A DNA stretch of 29,528 nucleotides from CF-161 sp035259145. Lineage in GTDB: Bacteria; Chloroflexota; Dormibacteria; Dormibacterales; Dormibacteraceae. Positions 15,575 through 23,399 of the stretch are shown here, one piece after another; positions within the stretch are counted from its first letter, which is position 1; every line of letters begins with the position of its first letter. The notes under the pieces were generated by a model. The model was not told where the DNA came from. It saw nothing but the letters and a program-made list of their open reading frames with translations, and searched no databases. The stretch spans positions 1-29,528 of the forward strand of contig DATFWQ010000030.1 in the NCBI GenBank assembly GCA_035259145.1. The letters run 5' to 3'. The position numbers and the translations under genes are program-made.

Positions 15575-17869
15575 TTATTCGGCCCACCGGGCGAGCTGGG
15601 TCCGCGAGCTGAGACCGAGCTTGTTGAGCATGTTGGTGACGTGCGTCTCGACGGTGCGGTTGGAGATGAAGAGCTTCGCGGCAATCTCGCGGTTGGTCAG
15701 CCCCTCGGCGAGTAGGCGCGCGATCTCCGACTCCCGGCGGCTCAGGACCGCGGGAGGCTTCGCCGGCGCGGCGGCCGGTCTATCCCCCGACTGACCGAGG
15801 ACGTAGTCGACAGCTTCGCCGGCGGACATCGCCACGCCTTTATGGAAGGCCTTACCGAACGCGACCTCGCCCAGCCGCCCCCGCAATCCCCGTTCGCAGG
15901 CTTCGTGCCGCGCGGTGTATGGCGCCAGCAGAGGAATCGCCATCGCGTCGCGCAGGCCCTGGGCGCCGCCGAGCTGCGTGGCCGCTCGCGCATCGTCGTG
16001 CCGGTCGTAGGCGACCCAGGCGAGCGTCTCGAGGAGCGCGGCAACTCCACGGCGGTCGTCGAGCGCGTGCTTGCAGACGATTCCTTCTCGGGCCATCGCC
16101 TCGGCCTCCCTCAGCTCGCCACGGCGCCGCCTGGCCTCAGCCAGGCTGTTGAGGACCATGCCCCGCGTGTACAGATCGCCTGCCTCCCTGCAGATCGCGA
16201 CCGCGGCCTCGCCGGTCTCGATCACTTCATCCACCTTGCCTTGCCCGAGCCAGTTCAAGCACCTGTAATACATCGCGAGGGCGATCATCGATTGGTTGCC
16301 AGTCGATCGGCCGGCCTCGAGCATGGTCTGAGAGAGGGCCTCCACTCCGTCTGGCTGCTCGAGAACGAACGCGGCGAAGAGCAGCGCGCCGGCTGCCCAG
16401 CCCCTGAGGTCCACATCGCTCAACTGATTTGCGATTGCGAGAGCTTCCAGACCCATGGCCTGCGCGGTCTCGGCGTCGTCCAGCGCATTGGACAACAGAG
16501 CGAGGCTGACGAGGCACCGCGCCCGAGATGCGCCGTCGGGCCTCATCAGAGGTAGCAGCGACTCCAGGTAGCGCCGGACGTCTCTGAGAGGACCGCGGGA
16601 CAGCCAGTAGTTGATGAGCCCGGCGGAGATGTCCAGTCCGACCGCAGCCTGCCCAGGCTGTCTGAGAGAGAATTCCAGTGCGTTCCAGACGTTGTCGCGC
16701 ACGAGATAAACGGCTTCGAACCCCTCCGTCTGGGCTTGATCAAAGGTGGCGGCGACGCGCACGAGCTGGAGAATCCAGTCGGTGTGTCTGGTCTGCAGCT
16801 GCAGCTCCTCACCCAGTTCACGCAGCTTATGCCGGCCGTAGCGACGGACGGTTTCGAGCATGGAGTAGCGCGGCGGCTTGACCGCCTGGTCGCGCTGAAG
16901 GATGGAGCTCTCGACGAGCGCGGCCATGACCTCGGCGAAATCCTCCTCCTGCGATTCGAGGCCTGAGCAGACGGTCGCGGCGGCTGTCGCATCGAAGGCG
17001 CCGGCGAAGACCGAGAGCCGCGCCCACAAGCGCCGCTCCTTGTCGCTAAGCAGCGAGAAGCTCCAGTCGAGCGTGGCCTCAATAGTCCTCTGCCTGGGCT
17101 CGGCCCCGCGCAGCGCAGCAGCCGGCGCCTGCAGCTGGCGGTCCAGGCCATCGAGTAGCTGATCCACAGTCAGACCTTCCAGTCGCACGGCGGCGAGCTC
17201 AAGGGCAAGAGGCATCCCGTCGAGGCGTGCGCAGAGGCGGTGCACGGAGGTCGCATTCGAATCGTCGACGCAGAAGCCAGGCTGGACGGCGGCGGCGCGC
17301 TCAACGAGCAGAGCGACCGCATCAAATCCTGCGATCTGCCCCGGGGTCAAGGAGTCAACGCCCTCGGGCATCGACAGCGGAGGGACGCGGAGCCTTACTT
17401 CGCCCGCCATGCCGAGAGCCTGACGGCTCGTCGCCAGCACCCGAAGCTCGGGGCAGGATTTCAGCAAGGTGCCTGCCAGTCCGGCGGCTCCGTCGAGTAG
17501 GTGCTCGCAGTTGTCGAGCACGAGCAGCAGGCGCCTGTCACTCAGGTAATCGCTCAACGCCGAAAGCGACCACCGCGACGAAACGTCCTGCAGGCCCAGA
17601 GCGCTGAAGACGGCCTGCGTGATAAGCAGCGGATCATCGATCGGCGCCAGGGAGACCAGCCAGGTGCCGCCCTGGAAGTTGCGGGCCAGGTCCGCGGCCG
17701 CGCGGAGCGCGAGCCTGGTCTTACCCGCTCCCCCGCTCCCCGTCAGGGTCAAGAGCCGGGTCGTGGTCAGCAGCCTCTTGACCTCGGCCAGCTCGCGACG
17801 CCGGCCGACGAAGCTCGTCAGGTCCGCCGGCAGGTTGCCGGCTCTCGACCTGGCGGCCCTTCCCGCCAT
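15575..17869 (-). CDS. Large LuxR-type ATPase transcriptional regulator (NB-ARC/TPR, LAL-like)
   Basis: A 764-residue regulator. N-terminal NB-ARC-like ATPase: NLPADLTSFVGRRRELAEV, Walker A GSGGAGKT (44-51), Walker B LLLVLDNCEHL (114-124), then ATSRQALGMAGEV. Middle: helical repeat region, probably TPR-like (~330-690). C-terminal LuxR helix-turn-helix 709-764: LSRRESEIARLLAEGLTNRE ... NRTVETHVTNMLNKLGLSSR. The family's typical length is 750-950, so this is complete. These proteins sense a ligand and ATP, oligomerise and activate genes, but a target is not evident here. ATG 17869 has no strong ribosome binding site. The gene stands alone; a nitroreductase remnant and the isochorismatase gene lie upstream on the same strand. 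Confidence 0.92.
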   Translation of the reverse strand: MAGRAARSRAGNLPADLTSFVGRRRELAEVKRLLTTTRLLTLTGSGGAGKTRLALRAAADLARNFQGGTWLVSLAPIDDPLLITQAVFSALGLQDVSSRWSLSALSDYLSDRRLLLVLDNCEHLLDGAAGLAGTLLKSCPELRVLATSRQALGMAGEVRLRVPPLSMPEGVDSLTPGQIAGFDAVALLVERAAAVQPGFCVDDSNATSVHRLCARLDGMPLALELAAVRLEGLTVDQLLDGLDRQLQAPAAALRGAEPRQRTIEATLDWSFSLLSDKERRLWARLSVFAGAFDATAAATVCSGLESQEEDFAEVMAALVESSILQRDQAVKPPRYSMLETVRRYGRHKLRELGEELQLQTRHTDWILQLVRVAATFDQAQTEGFEAVYLVRDNVWNALEFSLRQPGQAAVGLDISAGLINYWLSRGPLRDVRRYLESLLPLMRPDGASRARCLVSLALLSNALDDAETAQAMGLEALAIANQLSDVDLRGWAAGALLFAAFVLEQPDGVEALSQTMLEAGRSTGNQSMIALAMYYRCLNWLGQGKVDEVIETGEAAVAICREAGDLYTRGMVLNSLAEARRRRGELREAEAMAREGIVCKHALDDRRGVAALLETLAWVAYDRHDDARAATQLGGAQGLRDAMAIPLLAPYTARHEACERGLRGRLGEVAFGKAFHKGVAMSAGEAVDYVLGQSGDRPAAAPAKPPAVLSRRESEIARLLAEGLTNREIAAKLFISNRTVETHVTNMLNKLGLSSRTQLARWAE

Positions 17870-17978
17870 TTGATGGCAGATTACACGCCTGTGACCCCTC
17901 CAGCAGCCGTCTGGTTAGGCGTGCCCAGCGACCTATTCGACCCGCTGGATCCGCGAGACCGGCAAGGCCTCGAGTCGC
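17870..17978. other. 5' region of the LuxR-type gene
   Basis: 109 bases with no gene; presumably holds the promoter of the minus-strand regulator. No site recognised. Confidence 0.4.
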
Positions 17979-18160
17979 CTACCCCAAAGGCTGTCCGAAG
18001 CGCTCAGCCGACGCTACCTCGGCGAGCGGCCTCCGCTTCTTCTTCCCCCTCCCGACGCCCCGTTTCGGGTAGCAGAAGGGCACCACCGCAATGACGTCGT
18101 ACGCTGGCGCGCTCATAGGCCACGACGATCGCGGCGGGCGCGCTGGCGATGTAGGGCCCC
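17979..18160 (-). pseudogene. Remnant of a nitroreductase-family gene (C-terminal end)
   Basis: The last ~40 codons before a TAG at 17979 read IAVVPFCYPKRGVGRGKKKR...AERFGQPLG, which resembles the C-terminal tail of FMN-dependent nitroreductases (a VPFGYP motif, then a basic RGKKKRRPL stretch ending in RFGQP). In the reading frame one base off, just upstream, GPYIASAPAAIVVAYERAS resembles a more N-terminal part of the same family. The ~50 residues normally between them, and the whole FMN-binding N-terminus, are missing. So this is an internally deleted, frameshifted leftover. Family identification rests on motif memory and is moderate. Confidence 0.45.
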
Positions 18161-18184
18161 AGTCTCCCACCGCGTCGCACAGGC

Positions 18185-18745
18185 TCAGGGCGTGGCGCCG
18201 AAGTCGACGTCCCTGGTCTCGACCGTCCCGGCCGTCCGCCCCGGCGCCGTCTGGTAGGTCCAGTACAGGTTCGTGTGCGCGATGACCTGGTCCGGCGCCG
18301 GCGCCCCCCACGCCGTCTGGTCCTCCGTCGTGTGGGCGTCGCTGACCAGCGTCGCGTCGTACCCCCTTACGAACGCACCGTGGAGTGTCGAGCGGATGCA
18401 CGCATCGGTCTGTGCGCCAACGACGACGAGTCGCCCGACTCCGAGGCCGGAGAGAAGGGTCTCGAGGGTGGTGTCCTCGAAGGAGTCGCCGTAGCCCTTT
18501 TCGACGATAGGCTCGGCGTCGCCGGGAATGAGCTCGGGGACGATCCGCCAGGCGTCGCTCCCCCTCGCAAGCTGCTCGTCGGAGTGCTGGACCCAGACAA
18601 CAGGGACCCGTTCCCGCCGCGCCTTCTCGACAAGGCTGCCGACGTTCGCGACGACCGCGTCGCGCTTGTGAGCCCCTTCGACGACGCCGTTCTGCACGTC
18701 GACGACTAGGAGTGCGGTCTTCGGCCGGTTCTCGAGTGTGGTCAT
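18185..18745 (-). CDS. Isochorismatase-family cysteine hydrolase
   Basis: A 186-residue member of the isochorismatase-like hydrolases (nicotinamidase, ureidoacrylate or N-carbamoyl hydrolases). The catalytic triad is visible: Asp16 in LLVVDVQNG, Lys83 in IVEKGYGDSF, and nucleophile Cys116 in VVGAQTDACIRST. The motif VGAQTDACIRSTLHGAF is typical. It would hydrolyse an amide or vinyl ether in the cytoplasm; substrate unknown. ATG 18745 follows AGGGGAG closely. The C-terminus carries an extra ~30 residues (TYQTAPGRTAGTVETRDVDF) relative to the smallest members; this segment is frequent in actinobacterial paralogues. Confidence 0.92.
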   Translation of the reverse strand: MTTLENRPKTALLVVDVQNGVVEGAHKRDAVVANVGSLVEKARRERVPVVWVQHSDEQLARGSDAWRIVPELIPGDAEPIVEKGYGDSFEDTTLETLLSGLGVGRLVVVGAQTDACIRSTLHGAFVRGYDATLVSDAHTTEDQTAWGAPAPDQVIAHTNLYWTYQTAPGRTAGTVETRDVDFGATP

Positions 18746-18843
18746 GGTCTCCCCTTACTCACGCCGGGTTACTGTTTCCACCCACGGTGGACCTACCCAC
18801 CGACAACTGTAGCTGCGGGTGCCCGGTCTACCGGGATTGGAAC

Positions 18844-18900
18844 AAGTGCCGGCAACGGGCCCTCTTCCAACCCCTGTAATAGGGCCATTCGCCGGCACTT
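18844..18900. repeat. Long double-stem palindrome
   Basis: AAGTGCCGGC (18844-18853) pairs perfectly with GCCGGCACTT (18891-18900). Inside it GGCCCT (18858-18863) pairs with AGGGCC (18881-18886), giving a 10-bp outer stem and a 6-bp inner stem. It lies between the divergent isochorismatase and erythromycin-esterase genes and shares the GTGCCGGC arm with the hairpin at 7772-7790. Confidence 0.55.
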
Positions 18901-19016
18901 GGTTCACTTGCGCAGCCTCACGCGCGGCGCCGCCGTTGCAGATTGTTGGTTTGATGAGCGTTTCGCAGCTCGGGCGGTTTCCAGGCGGCGAGCTTCAAGA
19001 AGGAGAACTTGTTTTC

Positions 19017-20321
19017 ATGTCCGCTCATCCCACGGTAGACGACTGGATCGCGAGGGACGCGATCCACTTCCAGGCCGACTCCCCCACCTCGATCGACGCG
19101 GCGGTCGACCGCATCATCGGCCTGCTGGGCCCGTCGGTGGAGCTCCTCGGTTTCGGTGAGGCGCTGCACGGGAGCGAGGAGATCCTCTGCATCCGCAACC
19201 GCCTGTTCCAGCGCCTGGTCGAAGCGCACGGCTACAGCGCGGTGGTCATCGAGGTCACGTCGCCACCTGCGCGCGCGATCAACGACTACATCCTCGGTCT
19301 GAGGGAGCCCTCCGACCCGGCCGTGCAGGAATGGTTCGCTGCCGCCTTCGGTGCACTCGACGCCAACCGCGAGCTGGTCGAGTGGCTCCGCGAGTACAAC
19401 CGTGACTCGGGCCATTCGCCGAAGCTCCACTTCTACGGCTTCGACCTGCCTCTGGGCCAGGGCGGTCTCGCGAGCCCGAGCCGCGTCCTCGACGTCGTCT
19501 TCGACTACCTGGACTCGGTTGACAAAGCGGCCGCCCTGGCACAGCGCCACCGCACCGCTCCCCTCCTGGGCGAGACGGGCGACTGGGAGCGACCCGGGGC
19601 CTGGTACGACCCCTCGCAGTCGATCGGGCTTTCAGGGCGAGCCACCGAGCTCCGGATCGCAACCCTGGATCTGACCGCCGAACTGCGCGTCCGGCGCCCG
19701 GAGCTCTCCGCCAGGACCGATCCGCTCGCGTTCGCCGACGCTCTCCACCACGCCGAGCTCGCGCGTAAGCTGCTGGATGCCCACGCCGCGCTGGCGACAC
19801 CCGGTGCCTACGCCAGGATGCTCGGGGTCCGCGACCTGATCATGGCCGACAACATCGAGCACTTCCTGGCCCTCGAGCGCGGTCGCGGCAAGGTGCTGGT
19901 CTTCGCAGCCACGGGCCATCTGAAGCGCGGTATGACGCAGTGGCACCTCCCGCCGGAGCCGGGAGTCAAGGAGTGGTGGCCGGCGGGGGCGCAGGTGGCC
20001 CAGACGCTCGGTCCCGGCTATGCAGTCATCGCCATGGCGCTGGGCGTTTCCGAGCCCAACGGCATCGACGAGCCCGAACCGGGCACAGTCGAGGCCCGCC
20101 TGGCTAAGGCTGGCGACGCCCTGTTCATCCTGACCCACCGCGACAGCGCCTCGAACGCGCCGGATGTGCAGTCGATCCCCGTCCGCTCCGGCAGCACGCT
20201 CAACCCGACCTACTACGTGCTGACGCCGAGCAGCTTCACCGAGTTCGACGCACTGGTCTTCCTGGCCTCGACCGCGTACCCACGCGGGGCTGAACCCCTG
20301 ACGGCCTGGAACGCCGGCTGA
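19017..20321 (+). CDS. Erythromycin esterase family protein
   Basis: A 434-residue protein of the erythromycin-esterase (EreA/EreB, succinoglycan-biosynthesis) superfamily, whose catalytic His acts through a metal or a water. Seen: the signature LLGFGEALHGSEEI with His51, then VVIEVTSPPARAINDYILG, and the late VFAATGHLKRGMTQWH. True macrolide esterases are about 400 residues, so the length fits, but most relatives in environmental bacteria have unknown substrates and the name does not prove macrolide resistance. ATG 19017 is chosen because AAGGAG lies 11 bases upstream; the frame is open further back to 18819 across a hairpin, without start signals. Likely cytoplasmic. Confidence 0.88.
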   Translation: MSAHPTVDDWIARDAIHFQADSPTSIDAAVDRIIGLLGPSVELLGFGEALHGSEEILCIRNRLFQRLVEAHGYSAVVIEVTSPPARAINDYILGLREPSDPAVQEWFAAAFGALDANRELVEWLREYNRDSGHSPKLHFYGFDLPLGQGGLASPSRVLDVVFDYLDSVDKAAALAQRHRTAPLLGETGDWERPGAWYDPSQSIGLSGRATELRIATLDLTAELRVRRPELSARTDPLAFADALHHAELARKLLDAHAALATPGAYARMLGVRDLIMADNIEHFLALERGRGKVLVFAATGHLKRGMTQWHLPPEPGVKEWWPAGAQVAQTLGPGYAVIAMALGVSEPNGIDEPEPGTVEARLAKAGDALFILTHRDSASNAPDVQSIPVRSGSTLNPTYYVLTPSSFTEFDALVFLASTAYPRGAEPLTAWNAG

Positions 20322-20386
20322 GCCGCACAGGCCGCCGCTGATGCGCCGGCCGACTACAGGTCACTGCTGGACACAGGCGGGATGGG

Positions 20387-20998
20387 TTACGTGGTGCTCT
20401 TGAGTTCCACCTCGGGCAGCTTCGTGATCGGTTCGAGGCCCAGGTCGAGCGCGCCGGCCAGCCTCCCGTGTCCCGCTTGGGCGAACACGCCATTGCCATC
20501 GGAAACGAGCTCGACAGCGGAGGCCGCTGCGGCCCGGGCAGCAGCCGCCTCATCTTCGTGGATCAGACCAACCGCGATGGCATCCTCGAACTCGTCCTGG
20601 TCGTCGATCCGAACCTCACCGCTCTGCCCGTGCAGCAACACGTCCAGCTCGAGATCGTCGTAGCTCCAAACACGATCAAAGAGCCGGGGAGGAGTAGAGA
20701 TATCGAAGGTGACACTCCACATCGCCTCGCCAGGGGGCCCAAAGGTCGCGATCCACCATGCGCTCGGAGGGACAAGGTGGATGACGGGGATACCGGGCCC
20801 GGTCGGGCTGCCAACGTTGCAGTAACCGATGGTCCCGCGGCTCTCGCCGCGGTACAGGCTCCCACGTGGAGTGAAGAGCCATAGCCCGAACTCGTCTTCG
20901 GCGGTCGGGTACGCACCCCAGAACCCGCTGCCTTCTGGGCGCTTCTGCTTCCGGATGTAAACGGGCGTCACCACCACTGATCTGACGTCGGCAAACAA
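20387..20998 (-). CDS. DUF402 (FomD-like/nucleoside diphosphatase-like) protein
   Basis: A 203-residue protein with a DUF402 domain, the fold of FomD and of the nucleoside tri/diphosphate phosphatase Ntdp. The acid-rich metal-binding core is visible: SYDDLELDVLLHGQSGEVRI followed by DDQDEFEDAIAVGLI, then the alanine-rich C-terminal helix (EDEAAAARAAAASAVELV). Family members hydrolyse nucleotide diphosphates or a CMP-linked phosphonate. The start is uncertain: the only frame-opening codon is a TTG at 20998 with no ribosome binding site, and a GTG near 20976 could serve instead. It ends 65 bases from the convergent erythromycin-esterase gene. Confidence 0.75.
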   Translation of the reverse strand: MFADVRSVVVTPVYIRKQKRPEGSGFWGAYPTAEDEFGLWLFTPRGSLYRGESRGTIGYCNVGSPTGPGIPVIHLVPPSAWWIATFGPPGEAMWSVTFDISTPPRLFDRVWSYDDLELDVLLHGQSGEVRIDDQDEFEDAIAVGLIHEDEAAAARAAAASAVELVSDGNGVFAQAGHGRLAGALDLGLEPITKLPEVELKSTT

Positions 20999-21071
20999 AG
21001 TCTGGCGTTCGGGCCGACCACAGCATCCCCGCTAAGGCGCCCGTTACGGGCCCCGGCCGGGGTCAAAACGA

Positions 21072-21139
21072 TGGTGGGCCCGCGGCGGACTCGAACCACG
21101 TACCTCAAGGGTCGGCTCAGCCAGTCGGTCGCCAACGAA
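21072..21139 (-). pseudogene. tRNA-like remnant (T-arm/acceptor half)
   Basis: On the minus strand GTGGTTCGAGTCC has the invariant T-loop pattern (GTTCGAGTC), preceded by an AGGTA variable-loop-like stretch and followed by a G/C-rich acceptor-like strand and CCA. Upstream there is a D-arm-like ACTGGCTGAG, but the distance between the two is about ten bases too short, no U33-containing anticodon loop can be folded, and the 5' acceptor strand is absent. So it looks like a deleted tRNA or an attachment-site relic, placed directly after the stop of the 21140-22153 gene. No integrase is visible. Confidence 0.3.
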
Positions 21140-22153
21140 TCACCCCGCGCTGGCCGACTCGGATCCGGAGGAGGCCGATCGTGGAGTCTCCTGGTACCAC
21201 CTGAGCACACGCATGCCGCGGAGGGTGTTCCACCGGCTCGGTCTGCCCTCCCCCTCGTCCATCGCGAAGTGCAGCCGGCCGGGATGGGGATTCTCGAGGG
21301 GCCAGCGGCCGTCTGCATCGCGCTTGGACTCGACCAGGTCGATCGCCTCGGCCAGCCGCTCGTCCGGAGCGGCGGCGGCCTCGCGCAGGTAGTCGAGGCC
21401 TCGGAGCACGTCGTAGTGCCAGTAGGTCGGGTAGGAGAAATGCGTCCAGGCCGGGTCGATCACTTCACCGGTCGCGAGCCTGCGAAGCATCCGACGCTCG
21501 AGGAGGTACTCCTGGGCGCGGAGGCGGGCGGCGCTCACCTCCGGTTGGCCCGCCGTGGCTCGTTCGTACTCAAGCAGGCCTTCCAGCACGTCGATCGTTG
21601 TGTGGAATGACCCCCGCGTCGATCCATTCTCCTGCTCGCAGTTCCACCCGCCATCGCTCATCTGCTCTCCGAGGAGCCGGACCACGATGCCCTGGACGTC
21701 CTCGCAGAAGTAGGCTCCGATTGCAACGGCCCGGCCGTTGATGCATGGCTCCACCTCACCCGCGAAGAAGGGCTCGCCGTCGTGCTCCCATCTGCAATGC
21801 TCGCGGACCAGGCGGACGGCGTTGCGCGCTCCTGCGCTGGCGGGATCAAGGCCGAACGCCCGCAACAGCACCAAGCTCCACGTGGTGGAGGTCCATTGGG
21901 GGAAGAGGGTGCCTTGTCTCTCGGGTGGCAGTGATTGCCACCAGTTCGCCGCAGCCGTGGAGGTAAACGTCGGGGTGCCCCCATCCCACTGGCCATCCTG
22001 GCGCTGGATAGCGAGCAACCGTGCGCCCCAGCCCTCGCTGGCGACGCGGGCACGTTCGGCCGCGACGTCCTCCGCAGGCGCATCAGTAAGGTCACGCATC
22101 ACCTGCCAGCGGATCGCCGGGTCGGAGTCCAGCAGCCACTCGACTACATCCAT
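21140..22153 (-). CDS. Squalene-cyclase/prenyltransferase-fold (alpha/alpha-barrel) protein, catalytic motif not seen
   Basis: A 337-residue helical-repeat protein. QW-like motifs of terpene cyclases recur: QRQDGQWDGG, EQMSDGGWNCE and SKRDADGRWPLENPH. Such proteins fold as an alpha/alpha barrel like squalene-hopene cyclase. The DxDD acid motif of class II cyclases is not present, and the length is about half that of a squalene-hopene cyclase. It begins with a HEAT-like segment (WLLDSDPAIRWQVMRDLTD) seen in a family of stand-alone proteins in soil bacteria. Function unknown; it may bind or process an isoprenoid or a glycan. ATG 22153 is the only good start. Confidence 0.8.
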   Translation of the reverse strand: MDVVEWLLDSDPAIRWQVMRDLTDAPAEDVAAERARVASEGWGARLLAIQRQDGQWDGGTPTFTSTAAANWWQSLPPERQGTLFPQWTSTTWSLVLLRAFGLDPASAGARNAVRLVREHCRWEHDGEPFFAGEVEPCINGRAVAIGAYFCEDVQGIVVRLLGEQMSDGGWNCEQENGSTRGSFHTTIDVLEGLLEYERATAGQPEVSAARLRAQEYLLERRMLRRLATGEVIDPAWTHFSYPTYWHYDVLRGLDYLREAAAAPDERLAEAIDLVESKRDADGRWPLENPHPGRLHFAMDEGEGRPSRWNTLRGMRVLRWYQETPRSASSGSESASAG

Positions 22154-22386
22154 TCGGTTCTACCTCAGCCCGCAAGAATAGGCTCTCCAGGGCTGCTAGG
22201 GCCGCAGGCCACTGAACGTAGGTCTGGCCGATCACAGCGGCTTGAGCGAACTCGAATCAATTGCCCGGCCGCAGTTTCCAGTAACGCGAACCAAGAGACC
22301 AGGTTGGTGGTGCACCAATAAGCCTTCGAATGTGACGCTCGGCGGTGGGCGACCCTGCTTCGTCCCAGATGGATAATGCCGGTCGT
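22154..22386. other. Divergent promoter region without a recognised gene
   Basis: About 230 bases between the squalene-cyclase-like gene (minus) and the first methyltransferase (plus). Short frames here have no family resemblance. Presumably it holds the promoters of both. Confidence 0.4.
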
Positions 22387-23376
22387 ATGGATCGTGTCCG
22401 CGCGTGCTACGCGTCCTTCGGCCAACGCGAGTGGAACCGACTGGACAATCCGGCCGATGGCGCGATCGAGCTCGAGCTTACTCAGCGGGCACTGCTTCGC
22501 CATTTGACCAACGAGGAGCGCATACTGGATGTAGGCGGCGGCCCTGGCCGCTACGCAATCTGGCTGGCGGAGCGGGGTCATCACGTTGTTCTGGCCGATC
22601 TGTCTCCCGAGCTCCTGGCTATCGGCCGGGAACGGTCCAGGACTGCTGGTGTCGGACTTGAAGACATCCGGCAGGCTGATGCGCGTGATTTGTCACAGTG
22701 GCCTGACGCGAGTTTCGACGTCGTTCTCGAACTTGGTCCGTTCTATCACCTTCAGTCGCAGTCCGACCGAGATGGAGCTGCGGTCGAGGCGGCCAGGGTC
22801 CTTCGGCCTGGCGGACTGCTGTTCGCGGCCTTCATGCCAAGACTTGCTTTCCTTCGACGAACTATGGCGTTGCCTGACGAACGGCATCGCTTGCTCGACC
22901 GCGAGTGGATCGAGCGCCTCCTTAAGTCAGGTGCTTTCGACAATGATGTCGGTGGACGGTTCGATAACGGATACGGAGCCCGACCAGAAGAGATAGACCC
23001 GTACCTCCGCAAGCATGGATTTCACCAACTTGAATTGATAGCCGCAGAAGGTCTGACAACCGGCATACAAGCGGCGGTCGCCGGTCTGACAGATCCTTCG
23101 CTCCACTCCGCCGCACTTGACCTGATCGAGCGGACGGCATCTGAGCAATCCATACTTGGTCTCGCCAACCATCTTCTGTATGTCGGTCGCCGGTCGCCAA
23201 CGGTTTCGCAACAGGGTTCGGTGGACTGCGGGTGTCGCAATCAATTCGAAACAGCGACCAAAATGAGTTCAATCCGGACCCATCCTGTCCATCTCGGCGA
23301 ACCACTCCTTTGCATCGAGGATGGGCTCCACGAGAAGCCACGGCCAACCTGGCGGATGTCCGACTTCTGCGGGTGA
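22387..23376 (+). CDS. Class I SAM-dependent methyltransferase
   Basis: A Rossmann-fold methyltransferase. Motif I is ILDVGGGPGRYAIWLAERGH, then an acidic end of strand 2 (VVLADLSPELL), and motif IV FDVVLELGPFYHL, followed by RPGGLLFAAFM. The domain appears complete by HLLYVGRR, about 280 residues in; the next ~45 codons up to TGA 23376 have no family likeness and may be a non-homologous extension formed when neighbouring DNA was joined. ATG 22387 fits the start of relatives (MDRVRACYASFGQREWNRL); ATG 22369 and GTG 22345 are also possible, and none has a good ribosome binding site. Acceptor substrate unknown. Probably co-transcribed with the next two genes. Confidence 0.88.
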   Translation: MDRVRACYASFGQREWNRLDNPADGAIELELTQRALLRHLTNEERILDVGGGPGRYAIWLAERGHHVVLADLSPELLAIGRERSRTAGVGLEDIRQADARDLSQWPDASFDVVLELGPFYHLQSQSDRDGAAVEAARVLRPGGLLFAAFMPRLAFLRRTMALPDERHRLLDREWIERLLKSGAFDNDVGGRFDNGYGARPEEIDPYLRKHGFHQLELIAAEGLTTGIQAAVAGLTDPSLHSAALDLIERTASEQSILGLANHLLYVGRRSPTVSQQGSVDCGCRNQFETATKMSSIRTHPVHLGEPLLCIEDGLHEKPRPTWRMSDFCG

Positions 23377-23399
23377 GGCGGCCGCGTATCCTCCACGCG

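Noticed and set aside
18819..19016. N-terminal extension of the erythromycin-esterase-like protein
   Set aside because: It would translate through the double hairpin at 18844-18900 and has no family likeness; the domain starts after ATG 19017.
19017..20321. Macrolide resistance gene
   Set aside because: The family match is to the erythromycin-esterase superfamily, but most environmental members have unknown substrates; resistance cannot be claimed.
23232..23399. N-terminal extension of the second methyltransferase
   Set aside because: The 56 extra residues overlap the first methyltransferase gene and look random; the family start is near 23400.
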